Shown in pieces: positions 34,801 through 43,565 of a stretch of DNA of 64,000 nt (its first letter is position 1; the number at the start of each line of letters is the position of its first letter). A model generated the notes under the pieces. It was not told where the DNA came from, ran no database searches, and worked only from the letters and a program-made list of their open reading frames with translations. The position numbers were made by a program, and so were the translations under genes. Source of the DNA: Bacilli bacterium (GTDB lineage: Bacteria; Bacillota_I; Bacilli_A; RFN20; CAG-826); contig JAGCDH010000012.1 in NCBI GenBank assembly GCA_017651165.1, forward strand, positions 1-64,000. The letters are read 5' to 3'.

Positions 34801-35349
34801 ATAATCATTATTAACCGAGAAGATATCTAAGACATCGCCTCTGATTGCAAATTGCAATGATTGGTCAATTTTATTCACAAGTGAATAACCATCCATTACT
34901 AGTTTCTTTTTAATATCAGCGATGTGGTAATGGTTACCCACCTTTAGTTCAAAAGTACTGCTCTTAAATAAGGCTGGGCTTGGCAAGAAGCGTAAAGCGC
35001 TTGATAAGTTAGCGATAACGATAACATTTTTTCTTTTTAAGATTTCGTCTAGTACGTATAAGCGATGCGCAGACATTTCTTTAGATTGGGCAATCGTCTC
35101 CGCGCGAATGAGTTCATCGCTTGGGAATAATAAGACATCGTCTTTAGATAAGAATGACACTAATGAGGAATAGATTTTTTGGGCCTTAAATAAGTTAGAG
35201 GCAACGATTAAATATGAACCTTTATTTGCCTTATAATTGGAGGCAATTAAAAGTGAGATTCCGTTATTATCGTCAACGACAAAATGCCCCTTTTTCCTTT
35301 CTAGGAGGGGGGTAATACTATTCGTTTTGAGTTTCTCAAAAAGGTTCAA
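31873..35349 (-). CDS. mfd: Transcription-repair coupling factor Mfd
   Basis: Mfd removes RNA polymerase stalled at DNA damage and recruits UvrA. The 1158-residue protein has the UvrB-homology region at the N-terminus, the CarD-like RNA-polymerase-interacting domain (LEPGDYVVHEYQGIGQFVALQ), a RecG-like translocase (Walker A GDVGFGKTEVAFRAAF, box DEEQRF, TATPIPRTLQISL, GRVGRS) and the C-terminal TRCF domain. The start is TTG at 35349, supported by AAAGAGGTGATT 4 nt upstream. It is 12 nt after pth. Confidence 0.96.
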   Translation of the reverse strand: MNLFEKLKTNSITPLLERKKGHFVVDDNNGISLLIASNYKANKGSYLIVASNLFKAQKIYSSLVSFLSKDDVLLFPSDELIRAETIAQSKEMSAHRLYVLDEILKRKNVIVIANLSSALRFLPSPALFKSSTFELKVGNHYHIADIKKKLVMDGYSLVNKIDQSLQFAIRGDVLDIFSVNNDYPVRIEFFDDEVESIRYFDIAKQTSIESLNKVTILPASDILLTEEEKAKGSEKLYAALEKEQEVLSYSDFEKIRDTVDDLAFRLSEGTIDESLYKYYGFLTENHYSVFDYCQSFTKVFVDLPAIYSSHSILQNDSHMYLSELYENQKALPRLEIYQNLERVASIKDSITTSSLIDSPEAVTVPIKNVPFQASKANDAINIIQSYLSDRYQIVLALNNKEHIFTIEQLLDFHHLPYQIVDSFNLPKQGKIGISLINLPSGFVLTDEKVVYLTTAELFNEKVRTARFDNRFKEATILRSYEELEPGDYVVHEYQGIGQFVALQTLEVEGVHKDYLKIAYWGNEFLYVPLAQFQLVRKYLGKEGMTPRLSHLHSKDWENTKKKVKARVNDLAERLMQLYVERSKVKGFAFQEDDEFQEAFENEFEYPLTRDQQRALDEIKKDMESTSPMDRLLCGDVGFGKTEVAFRAAFKAILSGKQVAILCPTTLLARQHYELALKRFANFDVNIAIFSRLVTTKEQKKFLEQVEEGKAHLIIGTHRLLSKNVHFKELGLLIIDEEQRFGVEQKERIKELKNNIDVLTLTATPIPRTLQISLIGVRSMSKIDTPPQDRMPIQTYVTPFKMDVVKELIERELGRNGQVFFLHNNISTLYNRVSVLQKMMPNVTFGVAHGKMDREDIEDVMMRFYDGGIDVLVSTSIIENGIDVPNANMIIVEDSENYGLSQLYQIKGRVGRSSRIAYAYLMYSEYKVLNEKAQKRLKALQDFTELGSGYKIAQRDLMIRGAGDILGPEQAGFIDSIGLDMYIKLLNEAVKEKMEGKTEEETVEINPTLNVDAYIPNSYAKEGDKIELYQDILHAPSIEDLLVIKEKTRDIYGRLPEEVEALFTKRNIDLLMRESKVLKLEEKPKFVEILLGDDYINIKGIGNILFEALIPFLASVKISYANNVFKILLTKNKKWISDLENILKSLLEIQKHFVIKEIV

Positions 35350-35361
35350 ATAATCACCTCT

Positions 35362-35916
35362 TTAATTATAATTGTTCATCGCCCGATCAAAATCAGACTT
35401 TAAGTACTCCTTTACTGCTCTTACTGCGTTAGCAATTGCTTCTTCAATCAAAGGCGCTTCTTCTTTGAGGGGTTTAGATAAGACAAAGTCAACGTTGTCC
35501 CATTCACCTGGTTCACCAATTCCCACTCTGATGCGTTTGATTTGTTCGGTTGATAAACAATCAATAATGTTTTGCATTCCTTTATGACCACCAGAAGAGC
35601 CTTCTTTACGAAGTCTAATCACACCTGGCGCTAAAGCCATATCATCATAGATGACAACGATATCTTCAAGTGCAATTTTGAAATAATGCACAACTTCTTG
35701 TACCGCTGTCCCTGAGAGATTCATAAATGTTGTTGGCTTAAAAAGAATGACATCTTCGTTGAAGATTTTTCCACGACTCATTAAGCCATGAAACACTTCT
35801 TTATCCACATCGATTTCCGCTTGGTCGCTTAAAAGATCGACCGCCATAAAACCCATGTTATGACGAGTGCCTTCGTATTTCTTGCCAGGATTACCTAAAC
35901 CAACAATTAGTTTCAT
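35362..35916 (-). CDS. pth: Peptidyl-tRNA hydrolase
   Basis: Pth frees tRNA from peptides dropped by ribosomes. The 184-residue protein has GLGNPGKKYEGTRHNMGF with the catalytic His19, FKPTTFMNLSG, VIYDDMALAPG and GGHKGMQNI, all family hallmarks. It heads the pth-mfd-rqcP-tilS-ftsH-dusB-lysS cluster, the usual Bacilli order without the sporulation genes and without hpt. TATAAT lies 17 nt before the ATG; the ribosome binding site is weak (GAGA). Confidence 0.96.
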   Translation of the reverse strand: MKLIVGLGNPGKKYEGTRHNMGFMAVDLLSDQAEIDVDKEVFHGLMSRGKIFNEDVILFKPTTFMNLSGTAVQEVVHYFKIALEDIVVIYDDMALAPGVIRLRKEGSSGGHKGMQNIIDCLSTEQIKRIRVGIGEPGEWDNVDFVLSKPLKEEAPLIEEAIANAVRAVKEYLKSDFDRAMNNYN

Positions 35917-35964
35917 ATCAATCTCGTGCGCTTATTATACAACACATTTATACGTTATGCGCAC

Positions 35965-35993
35965 TTTAAATAAATGAACGACTCTTGTATACT
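35965..35993 (+). promoter_or_regulatory. Leaderless promoter of the DUF368 gene
   Basis: TTTAAA (35965-35970) and TATACT (35988-35993) are 17 nt apart. The -10 box ends 9 nt before the ATG at 36003, leaving room for a leader of only about 2-3 nt. No ribosome binding site exists. Confidence 0.65.
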
Positions 35994-36002
35994 CATATCT
36001 GT

Positions 36003-36968
36003 ATGAAAGTTAAAGCATGGTTTAAAAAGTTTTTTGCCGGTATGGCTATTGGTACGGGTGCCGCCATACCTGGTGTTTCCGGTGCGGCTATTGCCGTTAT
36101 CTTTAGAGTTTATGAGGATATCATTAACGCTGTTAATAATTTCAGAAAGAAATTCGGTTGGGCATTATCCATTCTCGTCCCAATCTTAATTGGTGTTTTA
36201 TTAGCGGTCGCTATTTGTATTGTTTTATTCCACATCGCATTTAGTCACTTCATGTTTGTCTTGATGTGCCTATTCGCAGGTTTCTTAGTGGGTTCATTCC
36301 CTGGTATCACAGACGAAGTCAAAGATGAAAAGTTAAACAAGAAAGCCATCATCTTAATCGTGATTGGTTTTATCTTTGTCATCGTTTTAGGTGTTCTTAG
36401 TGTCATTGCCGGGGCAAACGGCTTTGAAGTGAGTGGATTATTTATCAAATTACCTTGGTGGTTATATCTAGTTTTAATCCCAATAGGCGCGATTGCCGCG
36501 GTTGCTTTAACTGTACCTGGTTTATCAGGCTCATTAATTTTATTAATTATCGGTTTCTATCGTCCATTAATTGATTTTGTTGAAGGTTCCGCAAAAGCGA
36601 TTTTAAAGGGTGACGCCAGTTTAATTCTTCCTTTATTAGGGGTCGTTGGTTGCTTTGCCATCGGTTGTTTAATCGGTGTGGTCTTAGTTTCTAAGATTAT
36701 GAATGTTCTTTTAAGAAAGTGGCGTATAGAAACCTTCTACACCATTATTGGTTTTATTGCCGGTTCAGTCTTTGTCTTATTCTTTAACTATGAAATCTTC
36801 AAATATTATCAAGTCTGGGCAGGACAAGCTGTTGCAGGCATCGATCAATATATGCCAATGTGGCTAGAAATGATTATCGGTTTCCTTGTCTTAGGAGCGT
36901 GTGCCTTTGGTAGTTATCAACTGGTTAGAGTTCAAAGAAAGAAAGCCCCACAAGAAATAGCAGAATAA
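36003..36968 (+). CDS. popT: DUF368 polyprenyl-phosphate transporter (PopT-like)
   Basis: This polytopic membrane protein has about eight helices and the DUF368 repeats GMAIGTGAAIPGVSGAAIAVIFRVYE and VALTVPGLSGSLILLIIGFY. Members of this family were shown to recycle undecaprenyl phosphate across the membrane for cell-wall and glycan synthesis. That fits the neighbouring glycosyltransferase and galactopyranose mutase genes and implies a walled cell. The frame also opens at a TTG (35985), but that codon lies inside the promoter, so the ATG at 36003 is chosen. Confidence 0.85.
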   Translation: MKVKAWFKKFFAGMAIGTGAAIPGVSGAAIAVIFRVYEDIINAVNNFRKKFGWALSILVPILIGVLLAVAICIVLFHIAFSHFMFVLMCLFAGFLVGSFPGITDEVKDEKLNKKAIILIVIGFIFVIVLGVLSVIAGANGFEVSGLFIKLPWWLYLVLIPIGAIAAVALTVPGLSGSLILLIIGFYRPLIDFVEGSAKAILKGDASLILPLLGVVGCFAIGCLIGVVLVSKIMNVLLRKWRIETFYTIIGFIAGSVFVLFFNYEIFKYYQVWAGQAVAGIDQYMPMWLEMIIGFLVLGACAFGSYQLVRVQRKKAPQEIAE

Positions 36969-37000
36969 AAAAGAGATAGGCATTAGCCTATCTTTTCTTT
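36968..37000. terminator. Bidirectional terminator between the DUF368 and GT2 genes
   Basis: AGATAGGC and GCCTATCT pair around ATTA with A/T runs on both sides (AAAAAAG and TTTTCTTT). It serves the plus-strand DUF368 gene and the converging glycosyltransferase gene. Confidence 0.8.
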
Positions 37001-38033
37001 AACCGAGCTTCATCTTTCTTTGATAACGGGTATAAACCTTTCTACATAAGAATGATTTGATATTGTATGTCGGAATGTTAAGCACCAAAGACAATAATGA
37101 ACGATGGCGAACCTTGTTATAGAGTTTCTTTTCGCTAGCCTTCAACCTTCTTAAGAATTTCTTATATTCTTCCTTACGCATTGGTTTATCTTCTTTAGTG
37201 CCAATGATGGTCATCGTGGTAATGGCCATAATAGTCATCACCCATTTGAACATATATTTATAAAGTGGTTTTGGGAATGTTTTTAACTCTTTTAAAGTGA
37301 ATCCGTTGAAGATGATTTCAAATACACGCATCTGCTGATCGTAACGTTTACACATTGTTCCAAAGTTAATGGATTGATCCGCTCTACCGATGAAATAGTG
37401 ATAGAAATCGAGATCGTTATAATAGATCTTTTCGCAGTATGGAAGAGGGATATAAGCATAGATATCATCAACATAGAATGTATGATTTGGTAATTCCATC
37501 TTAGATTCTTTTAAAACATCTAAGCGGAACATTAATGAGTGCATTAAGAAGATGGTGCTTAATTTCACATGTTTCATCTCATTCCATGTGAAGATTTTAT
37601 TCACTGGTAAACAGTAACGATAATGCATTTGATATTGTGTATTATCAGAAGCATGCTCATACACATAGTTAGAGATATATAAATCAATCTCTTCTTTTTC
37701 TTCTAAGTGTTTCTTGATTAAATCAAGCATCTTGATGACGTCTTCAGTTTCGACCCAGTCATCACTATCGACGACTTTGTAATAAAGTCCTGTACCATTA
37801 CGGATACCAGCCATAACGCCTGATCCATGACCACCATTCTCTTTTTGAATGGCTTTAACAATTGTTGGATACTTTTTTTCGTATTCGTCAGCGATTTTTC
37901 CAGTATCGTCTTTAGAACCATCGTTAACGATAATGACTTCGATATCTTCGCCCACAGCGACGAGATTATCGATAATATGACGCATATAATCTTGAGAATT
38001 ATAGCAAGGAATTGTGAATGTAATGTATTTCAT
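36999..38033 (-). CDS. Glycosyltransferase family 2
   Basis: The 344-residue protein begins with a GT-A fold (ITFTIPCYNSQDYMRHIIDNLV, VIIVNDGSKDDT, ENGGHGSG, KVVDSDDWV). The SDD motif is the metal/nucleotide-sugar site. The C-terminal ~120 residues are basic and helical without a clear membrane segment. It follows glf by 37 nt on the same strand, so it probably adds galactofuranose or another sugar to a surface glycan. Donor and acceptor cannot be read from sequence. Confidence 0.9.
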   Translation of the reverse strand: MKYITFTIPCYNSQDYMRHIIDNLVAVGEDIEVIIVNDGSKDDTGKIADEYEKKYPTIVKAIQKENGGHGSGVMAGIRNGTGLYYKVVDSDDWVETEDVIKMLDLIKKHLEEKEEIDLYISNYVYEHASDNTQYQMHYRYCLPVNKIFTWNEMKHVKLSTIFLMHSLMFRLDVLKESKMELPNHTFYVDDIYAYIPLPYCEKIYYNDLDFYHYFIGRADQSINFGTMCKRYDQQMRVFEIIFNGFTLKELKTFPKPLYKYMFKWVMTIMAITTMTIIGTKEDKPMRKEEYKKFLRRLKASEKKLYNKVRHRSLLSLVLNIPTYNIKSFLCRKVYTRYQRKMKLG

Positions 38034-38070
38034 AAGGCTTGTTGTTTTCTCCCGGCAACAATCATACTAC

Positions 38071-39180
38071 TTATTTAGTTAAAAGAAACTCTACTAATTG
38101 CAAAGCTTTCTCTATAACCACATCCATGTTGTAGTAGGAATAGGTTCCTAGACGTCCTCCAAAATGTATTTTGGGGTTAGTTTCTGCGAGGGCTTTATAT
38201 TTAGCGTAGAGTTCGCTATTTTTTGCATCATTAATTGGATAATAGGCTTCATCACCGACTGACCAAGTCTTGGAATATTCTTTGGTGATGACGGTTTTGT
38301 TATGTTTTTGTCCTGGTTCAAAATATTGATGCTCAGCGATACGAGTATATGGAATTTCATATTCTGTATAGTTCACAACCGCTGTGCCTTGATAATCAGG
38401 TTGGTCTAATATTTCTTCTTCAAATCTCAGTGAACGCCACTCTAAAGCGCCATAACAATAGTTAAAGAACTTATCAATCTCACCTGTATAGATAATTTGA
38501 TCCGCTAGAGCATCTAATTCTTCCCGATGTTCTAAATAATCAGTATTAAGTCTTACTTCAATACCTTCTAACATATGTTCGACGATTTGAGTGAAACCAC
38601 CAATTGGGATGCCTTGATAGACATCATTAAAGTAGTTGTTGTTATATTCATATCTCACTGGTAAACGTGAAATGATAAAAGGTGGAAGTTCATTACAAGG
38701 TCTACCCCATTGTTTTTGGGTATATCCTTTGACTAACATTTCATAAATTGTTCTTCCCACCATTGAAATAGCTTTTTCTTCAAGGTTTTTTGGTTCCTTG
38801 ATATTAGCTTCTTTAATCTCTTTTTCGATACACGCCTTCGCTTCTTCTGCGGTATTAACACCAAAGACTTGATGGAATGTATTCATATTAAAAGGCATGT
38901 TATAGTATTTGCCTTTATAGTAAGCAATTGGCATATTGATATAGTTATTAAACTTTGCAAATTGGTTGATGTAATCCCACACCATCTTATTTGAGGTATG
39001 GAAAATATGCGGACCATATTTATGAACTTGAATACCTTCGATTTCTTGTGTGTATATATTACCGGCGACATTGCCTCTTTTTTCCACCACTAAAACTTTA
39101 TAACCGTGTTTAAATAATTCATGAGCACATGTCGCGGCAAAGAGGCCGGTGCCCACAATAAGGTAATCATATTTCTTCAT
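38071..39180 (-). CDS. glf: UDP-galactopyranose mutase
   Basis: Glf converts UDP-galactopyranose to UDP-galactofuranose using reduced FAD. From the chosen start it has 369 residues: Rossmann fold YDYLIVGTGLFAATCAHEL, then GPHIFHTSNKMVWDYINQF with the conserved active-site His, NMPFNMNTFHQVFGV, GRPCNELPPFIISRLPVR, and a late FGGRLGTYSYYNMDVVI. The frame opens at a GTG (39198), but the -10 box TATAAT overlaps that codon and ends 9 nt before the ATG at 39180, so the ATG is chosen and the mRNA should be leaderless. It makes the precursor for galactofuranose-containing surface glycans, with the following GT2 gene. Confidence 0.95.
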   Translation of the reverse strand: MKKYDYLIVGTGLFAATCAHELFKHGYKVLVVEKRGNVAGNIYTQEIEGIQVHKYGPHIFHTSNKMVWDYINQFAKFNNYINMPIAYYKGKYYNMPFNMNTFHQVFGVNTAEEAKACIEKEIKEANIKEPKNLEEKAISMVGRTIYEMLVKGYTQKQWGRPCNELPPFIISRLPVRYEYNNNYFNDVYQGIPIGGFTQIVEHMLEGIEVRLNTDYLEHREELDALADQIIYTGEIDKFFNYCYGALEWRSLRFEEEILDQPDYQGTAVVNYTEYEIPYTRIAEHQYFEPGQKHNKTVITKEYSKTWSVGDEAYYPINDAKNSELYAKYKALAETNPKIHFGGRLGTYSYYNMDVVIEKALQLVEFLLTK

Positions 39181-39189
39181 AGCATAATC

Positions 39190-39195
39190 ATTATA
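39190..39195 (-). promoter_or_regulatory. -10 box of a leaderless promoter (glf)
   Basis: TATAAT ends 9 nt before the ATG at 39180. TG directly precedes it. No Shine-Dalgarno motif is present. Confidence 0.6.
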
Positions 39196-39307
39196 CACTA
39201 AATGGTCTGTATATAAATATACGAATGCTTATTCTTACCTCCATGATGCATTGAATCCATGTATTGCGGATGTGAGTATTTATGAGTGGAAAAATAAATT
39301 ATATTTA

Positions 39308-39336
39308 TTGACAAGTTCATTAACTAACTACATAAT
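39308..39336 (+). promoter_or_regulatory. Promoter of the ABC exporter operon
   Basis: TTGACA (39308-39313) and CATAAT (39331-39336) are separated by 17 nt. GAAGGAA follows as the ribosome binding site of the first exporter gene. Confidence 0.75.
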
Positions 39337-39357
39337 CTTTGCGAAGGAATTAAAGAG

Positions 39358-41142
39358 ATGTTCAAAGCGATTCTCAAAGTATTAAGAAGTGTCAGAGAGT
39401 ATAAAATCTACGCGATTATTACTCCTTTATTTATGATTGGCGAAGCCGCTGTTGAATGTGCTTTACCTTTTGTCATGTCAAAGCTTGTTGATGAAATTGA
39501 ATTTGCAGAAAGCATCAAAGTTCTGATTCCTTATTTCATCATCATTATTGGCATGTCGGTTGTTTCTATTACATGCGGCATATTAGGTGGAAGATTCGCC
39601 TCTTATGCTTCTAGTGGATTTGCTAAAAACCTTCGTAAGGATTTATATCGAAAAGTTGAAAGTTTCTCTTTTGAGAACATTGATCACTTCCACTCCTCAA
39701 GTTTAGTGACCAGAATGACTACAGACGTTACAAATGCGCAAAACTCTTTTGCGATGACCATTAGAATCGTCGTAAGAGCACCTTTAATGCTCATCTTCTC
39801 AGCGATTATGGCGTTTATCACTGGTGGCCATATGGCGTGGATCTTTGTCGTAGCCATCCCTGTCATCGGTATTATTTTCTTCGTCCTTGCTAAGTTAGCG
39901 ATGGGTATCTTTAGAAGAGTCTTTAAACGCTATGACGCTTTGAATGAATCAGTACAAGAAAACGTCGCAGGTATGCGCGTTGTTAAAACATTCGTTAGGG
40001 AAGACTTTGAAGATCAGAAATTCTCCAATGCCTCAAATAGCTTATCTAAAGACTTTATCAAAGCGGAGAAGATTGTCGCTTTAATGACGCCTTTGATGAA
40101 CACATCAATTCACATCGTCTATATGATTACGATGTTTCTCGCGGGATATATCATTTTCTCCACTTCAGTACCTGGCCTAAATAAAAAAGGTCAAGTTGTT
40201 CCTGTGGATGGAAAATTATCTATTTCCCAAATGTCCGCGTTGCTCACATATGGTATTCAAATCTTAATGTCCATTATGATGATTTCCATGATTGTCACGA
40301 TGTTAGTCATGTCATTTGAATCCATTAGACGTATTGGTGAAGTTTTAGACGAAGAACCAACCATTAGGAACCCAGAAAACGCTATTACAGAGATGGAAGA
40401 TGGATCCGTTATTTTCGATCACGTCTCCTTTAAATACAAAAAAGAAGCGGAGCGTTACGCTGTTAGCAATCTTGATTTCACCATTAAATCAGGTCAATTC
40501 ATCGGTATTATCGGTTCCACCGGTTCTGGTAAGAGTACATTAGTTAATTTAATCTCTTGATTATATGACACTACTGATGGTCGTATCCTTGTCAGTGGTC
40601 ACGATGTGAGAGAATACGATTTAAAAACGTTAAGAGATTCAGTGGCAATGGTTCTCCAAAAGAACTTCTTATTCAGCGGCACTATCCGTTCCAATATGAA
40701 ATGGGGCAACAAAGAAGCCACAGACGAAGAAATTTTAAAAGCTATTGAGATAGCGCAGATCCCAGATGTCATCAACCACTACGCCGAAGGTTTAGACCAT
40801 GTCGTGGAACAAGGTGGCGCTAATTTCTCTGGTGGTCAAAAGCAAAGACTTTGTATCGCAAGGGCGATTTTAAAGAATCCTAAGATTTTAATCTTAGACG
40901 ACTCCACTTCCGCCGTTGATACAAAGACCGATAAATTAATTAGAAGAGCCTTAAAAGAAGACTTACCACATATGACAAAGATTGTCATCGCTCAAAGAAT
41001 TAGTTCTATTGAGGAAGCTGATCAAATCATCGTTTTAGATAACGGCAATATCGATGGTATTGGCACTCACCAAGAACTTTTAAAGAGCAATGAAATTTAT
41101 CGCGAAGTCTATCAATCACAGACACAGAAAGGAGGTAATTAA
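39358..41142 (+). pseudogene. ABC exporter subunit 1 (permease-ATPase), broken by in-frame TGA
   Basis: The frame would encode a 594-residue half-transporter: six membrane helices, then an ATPase domain. Codon 401 (40558-40560) is TGA, right after Walker A (GSTGSGKSTLVNLIS). The frame continues with LYDTTDGRILVSGHDV, Q-loop VLQKN, signature FSGGQKQR and Walker B LILDDSTSAVD. The partner subunit has Arg at the matching place (NLINRFYD), so a CGA or AGA codon changed to TGA is the simplest view. Asp instead of the catalytic Glu after Walker B marks the degenerate site of heterodimeric exporters. GTG at 40606 could restart, but gives no working ATPase. Loss of function, a sequencing error or recoding cannot be separated here. 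Confidence 0.85.
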
Positions 41143-41143
41143 C

Positions 41144-43120
41144 ATGCCAGGTCCACGTATTAGATCTTATGCTAGACCAAAGAAGGGCACGATTAAGCGT
41201 TTAATCAAATCCCTTTGGAAGCATTTTAAGTTTGAACTTATTATTTCGTTAATTACCTTATTCGTTTCGATTCTTGTCAACTTATGTGGCAGTATTTTCG
41301 CTAGTTTAATTACACAAGTGGTAACAAACGCCGTTATTGAAGGTGCACCACACGTCTTTACTGGTTCATTTAACGCATCATTGCTTAATATCATTCCACT
41401 TAAAACAAACTTAACTCAATTACTTATTGCTTTAAGCTGTATTTATGGTCTTGGTGTGATTTGTTCTTGGACATGGAACAGAACTATGGCGGTTGTTACA
41501 CAAAAATATCTTAATCTTTTCCGTATTAAGATGTTCTCTCACATGCAAAAACTTCCAATCAAGTATTTTGATACACATCAAAACGGCGCGATTATGTCTT
41601 TGTACACAAACGACATTGATACAATTAGACAATTAATCTCACAATCCTTACCAAATATTATCTCCACAGGTGTCACTGTCATTGGCTGTTTAATGGTCAT
41701 GCTGTTCCTTTCAATTTGGATGTCTCTTGTGGTCATCTTAGGTACTGTCGCGATGGTATTAAATACCAAGATAATCGGTGGACGTGCCTCACGTTTCTTC
41801 GTTGCTCAACAAGCAAGTGTTAGTAAAGTTGAAGGTGCGATAGAAGAAAGCATTACAGGCTTAAAAGTCATCAAAGTATTCACTCATGAAGAAGATAGTT
41901 TGAAAGACTTTGAAAAGGTCAATGATGAATTATATGGTAACTCCACTAAAGCTAACATCGCTGGTAATATCATGATGCCAATCAACGGTAACATTGGTAA
42001 CTTCATGTATGTTTTCATTGCGATTTTAGGTTGTATCCTATATCTCACACCAGGAACATATAACTTATCATTAACTGGCTTTAGAGAAGTTTCACCTGAT
42101 GTCTTCTATGGCTTATTGTTAGTGCCATTCTTAATGCTTTGTAGAATGTTCACCAATAATATTGGTAACTTCTCACAACAAGTCACATTCGTGGTTATGG
42201 GTACCGCTGGTGCATCAAGGTGTTTTGATTTACTTGATGAAATCAGTGAAACAGATGATGGCTATGTTACTTTAGTGAATATTAAAAAGAATCCTGATGG
42301 CACATTTGAAGAAACGAGCGAAAGAACAAGAGATTATGCTTGGAAGCATCCACATAAAGCGGATGGCACGATTACATACACTGAGTTAAAAGGCGATATC
42401 GTTATCGATAATGTCGACTTCTCTTATGATGGCAAAAAGACCGTCCTTAAAGGTGTCAGTGTCTACGCTCACCCAGGTCAACAAATCGCTCTTGTCGGTG
42501 CGACAGGTGCGGGTAAGACCACGATCACGAACTTAATCAACAGATTCTATGACATCGCTGATGGCAAGATCAGATATGATGGCATTAATATCAATAAAAT
42601 TAAGAAAGATGACCTACGTCATTCTTTAGGCGTTATTTTACAAGATGTGAACTTATTCACAGGTACCGTTATGGAAAACATCCGTTATGGAAGACTTGAC
42701 GCTACTGACGAAGAAGTTTATGAAGCGGCAAAGATTGCTAATGCTTATGATTTCATCATGAGATTGCCACAAGGCTTTAACACCATGCTTTCTGGTGATG
42801 GTGCCAATCTCTCACAAGGTCAAAGACAATTGATTTCTATTGCTAGAGCTGCAGTTGCGGACGCACCAGTCATGATTCTTGATGAAGCGACATCCTCAAT
42901 CGATACCAGAACCGAAAGACTAGTGCAAAAAGGTATGGATCAATTAATGAAAGGCAGAACAACATTCGTTATTGCTCATAGATTATCCACTATTCAAAAT
43001 GCTGACTATATCTTGGTCTTAGACCATGGTGAAATTATCGAAAGAGGTAATCACGAATCCTTAATCGAACAAAAAGGCACCTATTATCAACTCTATACAG
43101 GAGCCTTTGAACTCGAATAA
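41144..43120 (+). CDS. ABC exporter subunit 2 (permease-ATPase)
   Basis: The 658-residue partner starts at the ATG at 41144 with AGGAGGT 7 nt upstream; an open frame from 41090 overlaps subunit 1 and is not used. It has six membrane helices (about 40-330) and an ATPase domain with Walker A GATGAGKTT, Q-loop LQDVN, signature LSQGQRQ and Walker B MILDEATSSID with the catalytic Glu. LSQGQ here and Asp in the partner's Walker B form the asymmetric pair of BmrCD/LmrCD/TM287-288-type exporters, which export drugs, lipids or peptides. About 60 residues between permease and ATPase are an unusual extra strand region (DGYVTLVNIKKNPDGTFEETSERT). It would need an intact partner. Confidence 0.92.
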   Translation: MPGPRIRSYARPKKGTIKRLIKSLWKHFKFELIISLITLFVSILVNLCGSIFASLITQVVTNAVIEGAPHVFTGSFNASLLNIIPLKTNLTQLLIALSCIYGLGVICSWTWNRTMAVVTQKYLNLFRIKMFSHMQKLPIKYFDTHQNGAIMSLYTNDIDTIRQLISQSLPNIISTGVTVIGCLMVMLFLSIWMSLVVILGTVAMVLNTKIIGGRASRFFVAQQASVSKVEGAIEESITGLKVIKVFTHEEDSLKDFEKVNDELYGNSTKANIAGNIMMPINGNIGNFMYVFIAILGCILYLTPGTYNLSLTGFREVSPDVFYGLLLVPFLMLCRMFTNNIGNFSQQVTFVVMGTAGASRCFDLLDEISETDDGYVTLVNIKKNPDGTFEETSERTRDYAWKHPHKADGTITYTELKGDIVIDNVDFSYDGKKTVLKGVSVYAHPGQQIALVGATGAGKTTITNLINRFYDIADGKIRYDGININKIKKDDLRHSLGVILQDVNLFTGTVMENIRYGRLDATDEEVYEAAKIANAYDFIMRLPQGFNTMLSGDGANLSQGQRQLISIARAAVADAPVMILDEATSSIDTRTERLVQKGMDQLMKGRTTFVIAHRLSTIQNADYILVLDHGEIIERGNHESLIEQKGTYYQLYTGAFELE

Positions 43121-43563
43121 TGAAAACGATTATCTTTGTTTGTCATGGATCAATTTGCCGTAGCCCCGCTGCGGCATTTATTGCGAAGAAACATTTAAAA
43201 GAAGCGGGACGTGAAAGCGATTTTAATATCTTAATACGCGCGACATCTAGCGAAGAAATCGGTAATGATGTCTATCCTCCGATGAAAAGAGAGCTCATTA
43301 GAAGAGGCATTCCTTTATTTCCACATCAAGCGACAAGAATTAGACAATCTGACTACGATAAAGCGGATTACATCTTTTGTATGGATGATGAAAACTATTA
43401 TTCATTGTTAAGACAGCTCGATGATTATAAACACATTATTTATCGCATTAATAAATACACTAAAGACATCTATGAAATAGAAGATCCTTGGTATACAGGA
43501 AGATATGAACTGGTTTGTGACCAAATAACTGACTGTATTCACGATATATTTGCTAATATCTAA
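43120..43563 (+). CDS. Low-molecular-weight protein tyrosine phosphatase
   Basis: This 147-residue protein has the phosphatase loop CHGSICRS (Cys8, Arg14) and the general-acid Asp in EDPWYTG (Asp122). His-Gly instead of the usual Leu-Gly after Cys8 is a minor variant. Such enzymes often act on tyrosine kinases that control capsule or exopolysaccharide export, though no such kinase gene is in view. Its first base is the last base of the preceding TAA-overlapping stop region (TAATGA), so it is translated from the exporter transcript. Confidence 0.9.
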   Translation: MKTIIFVCHGSICRSPAAAFIAKKHLKEAGRESDFNILIRATSSEEIGNDVYPPMKRELIRRGIPLFPHQATRIRQSDYDKADYIFCMDDENYYSLLRQLDDYKHIIYRINKYTKDIYEIEDPWYTGRYELVCDQITDCIHDIFANI

Positions 43564-43565
43564 TT

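Noticed and set aside
40558-40560. Mycoplasma-type code in which TGA encodes tryptophan
   Set aside because: Trp is written TGG throughout, TGA is the stop after the conserved YHK end of rlmH and also ends the TfoX-domain and methyltransferase genes, and the TGA in the exporter replaces an Arg position, not a Trp.
39358-41142. Two separate genes: a permease-like protein and a stand-alone ATPase fragment
   Set aside because: Both parts are in the same frame and together match one continuous half-transporter; the second part lacks Walker A and cannot act alone.
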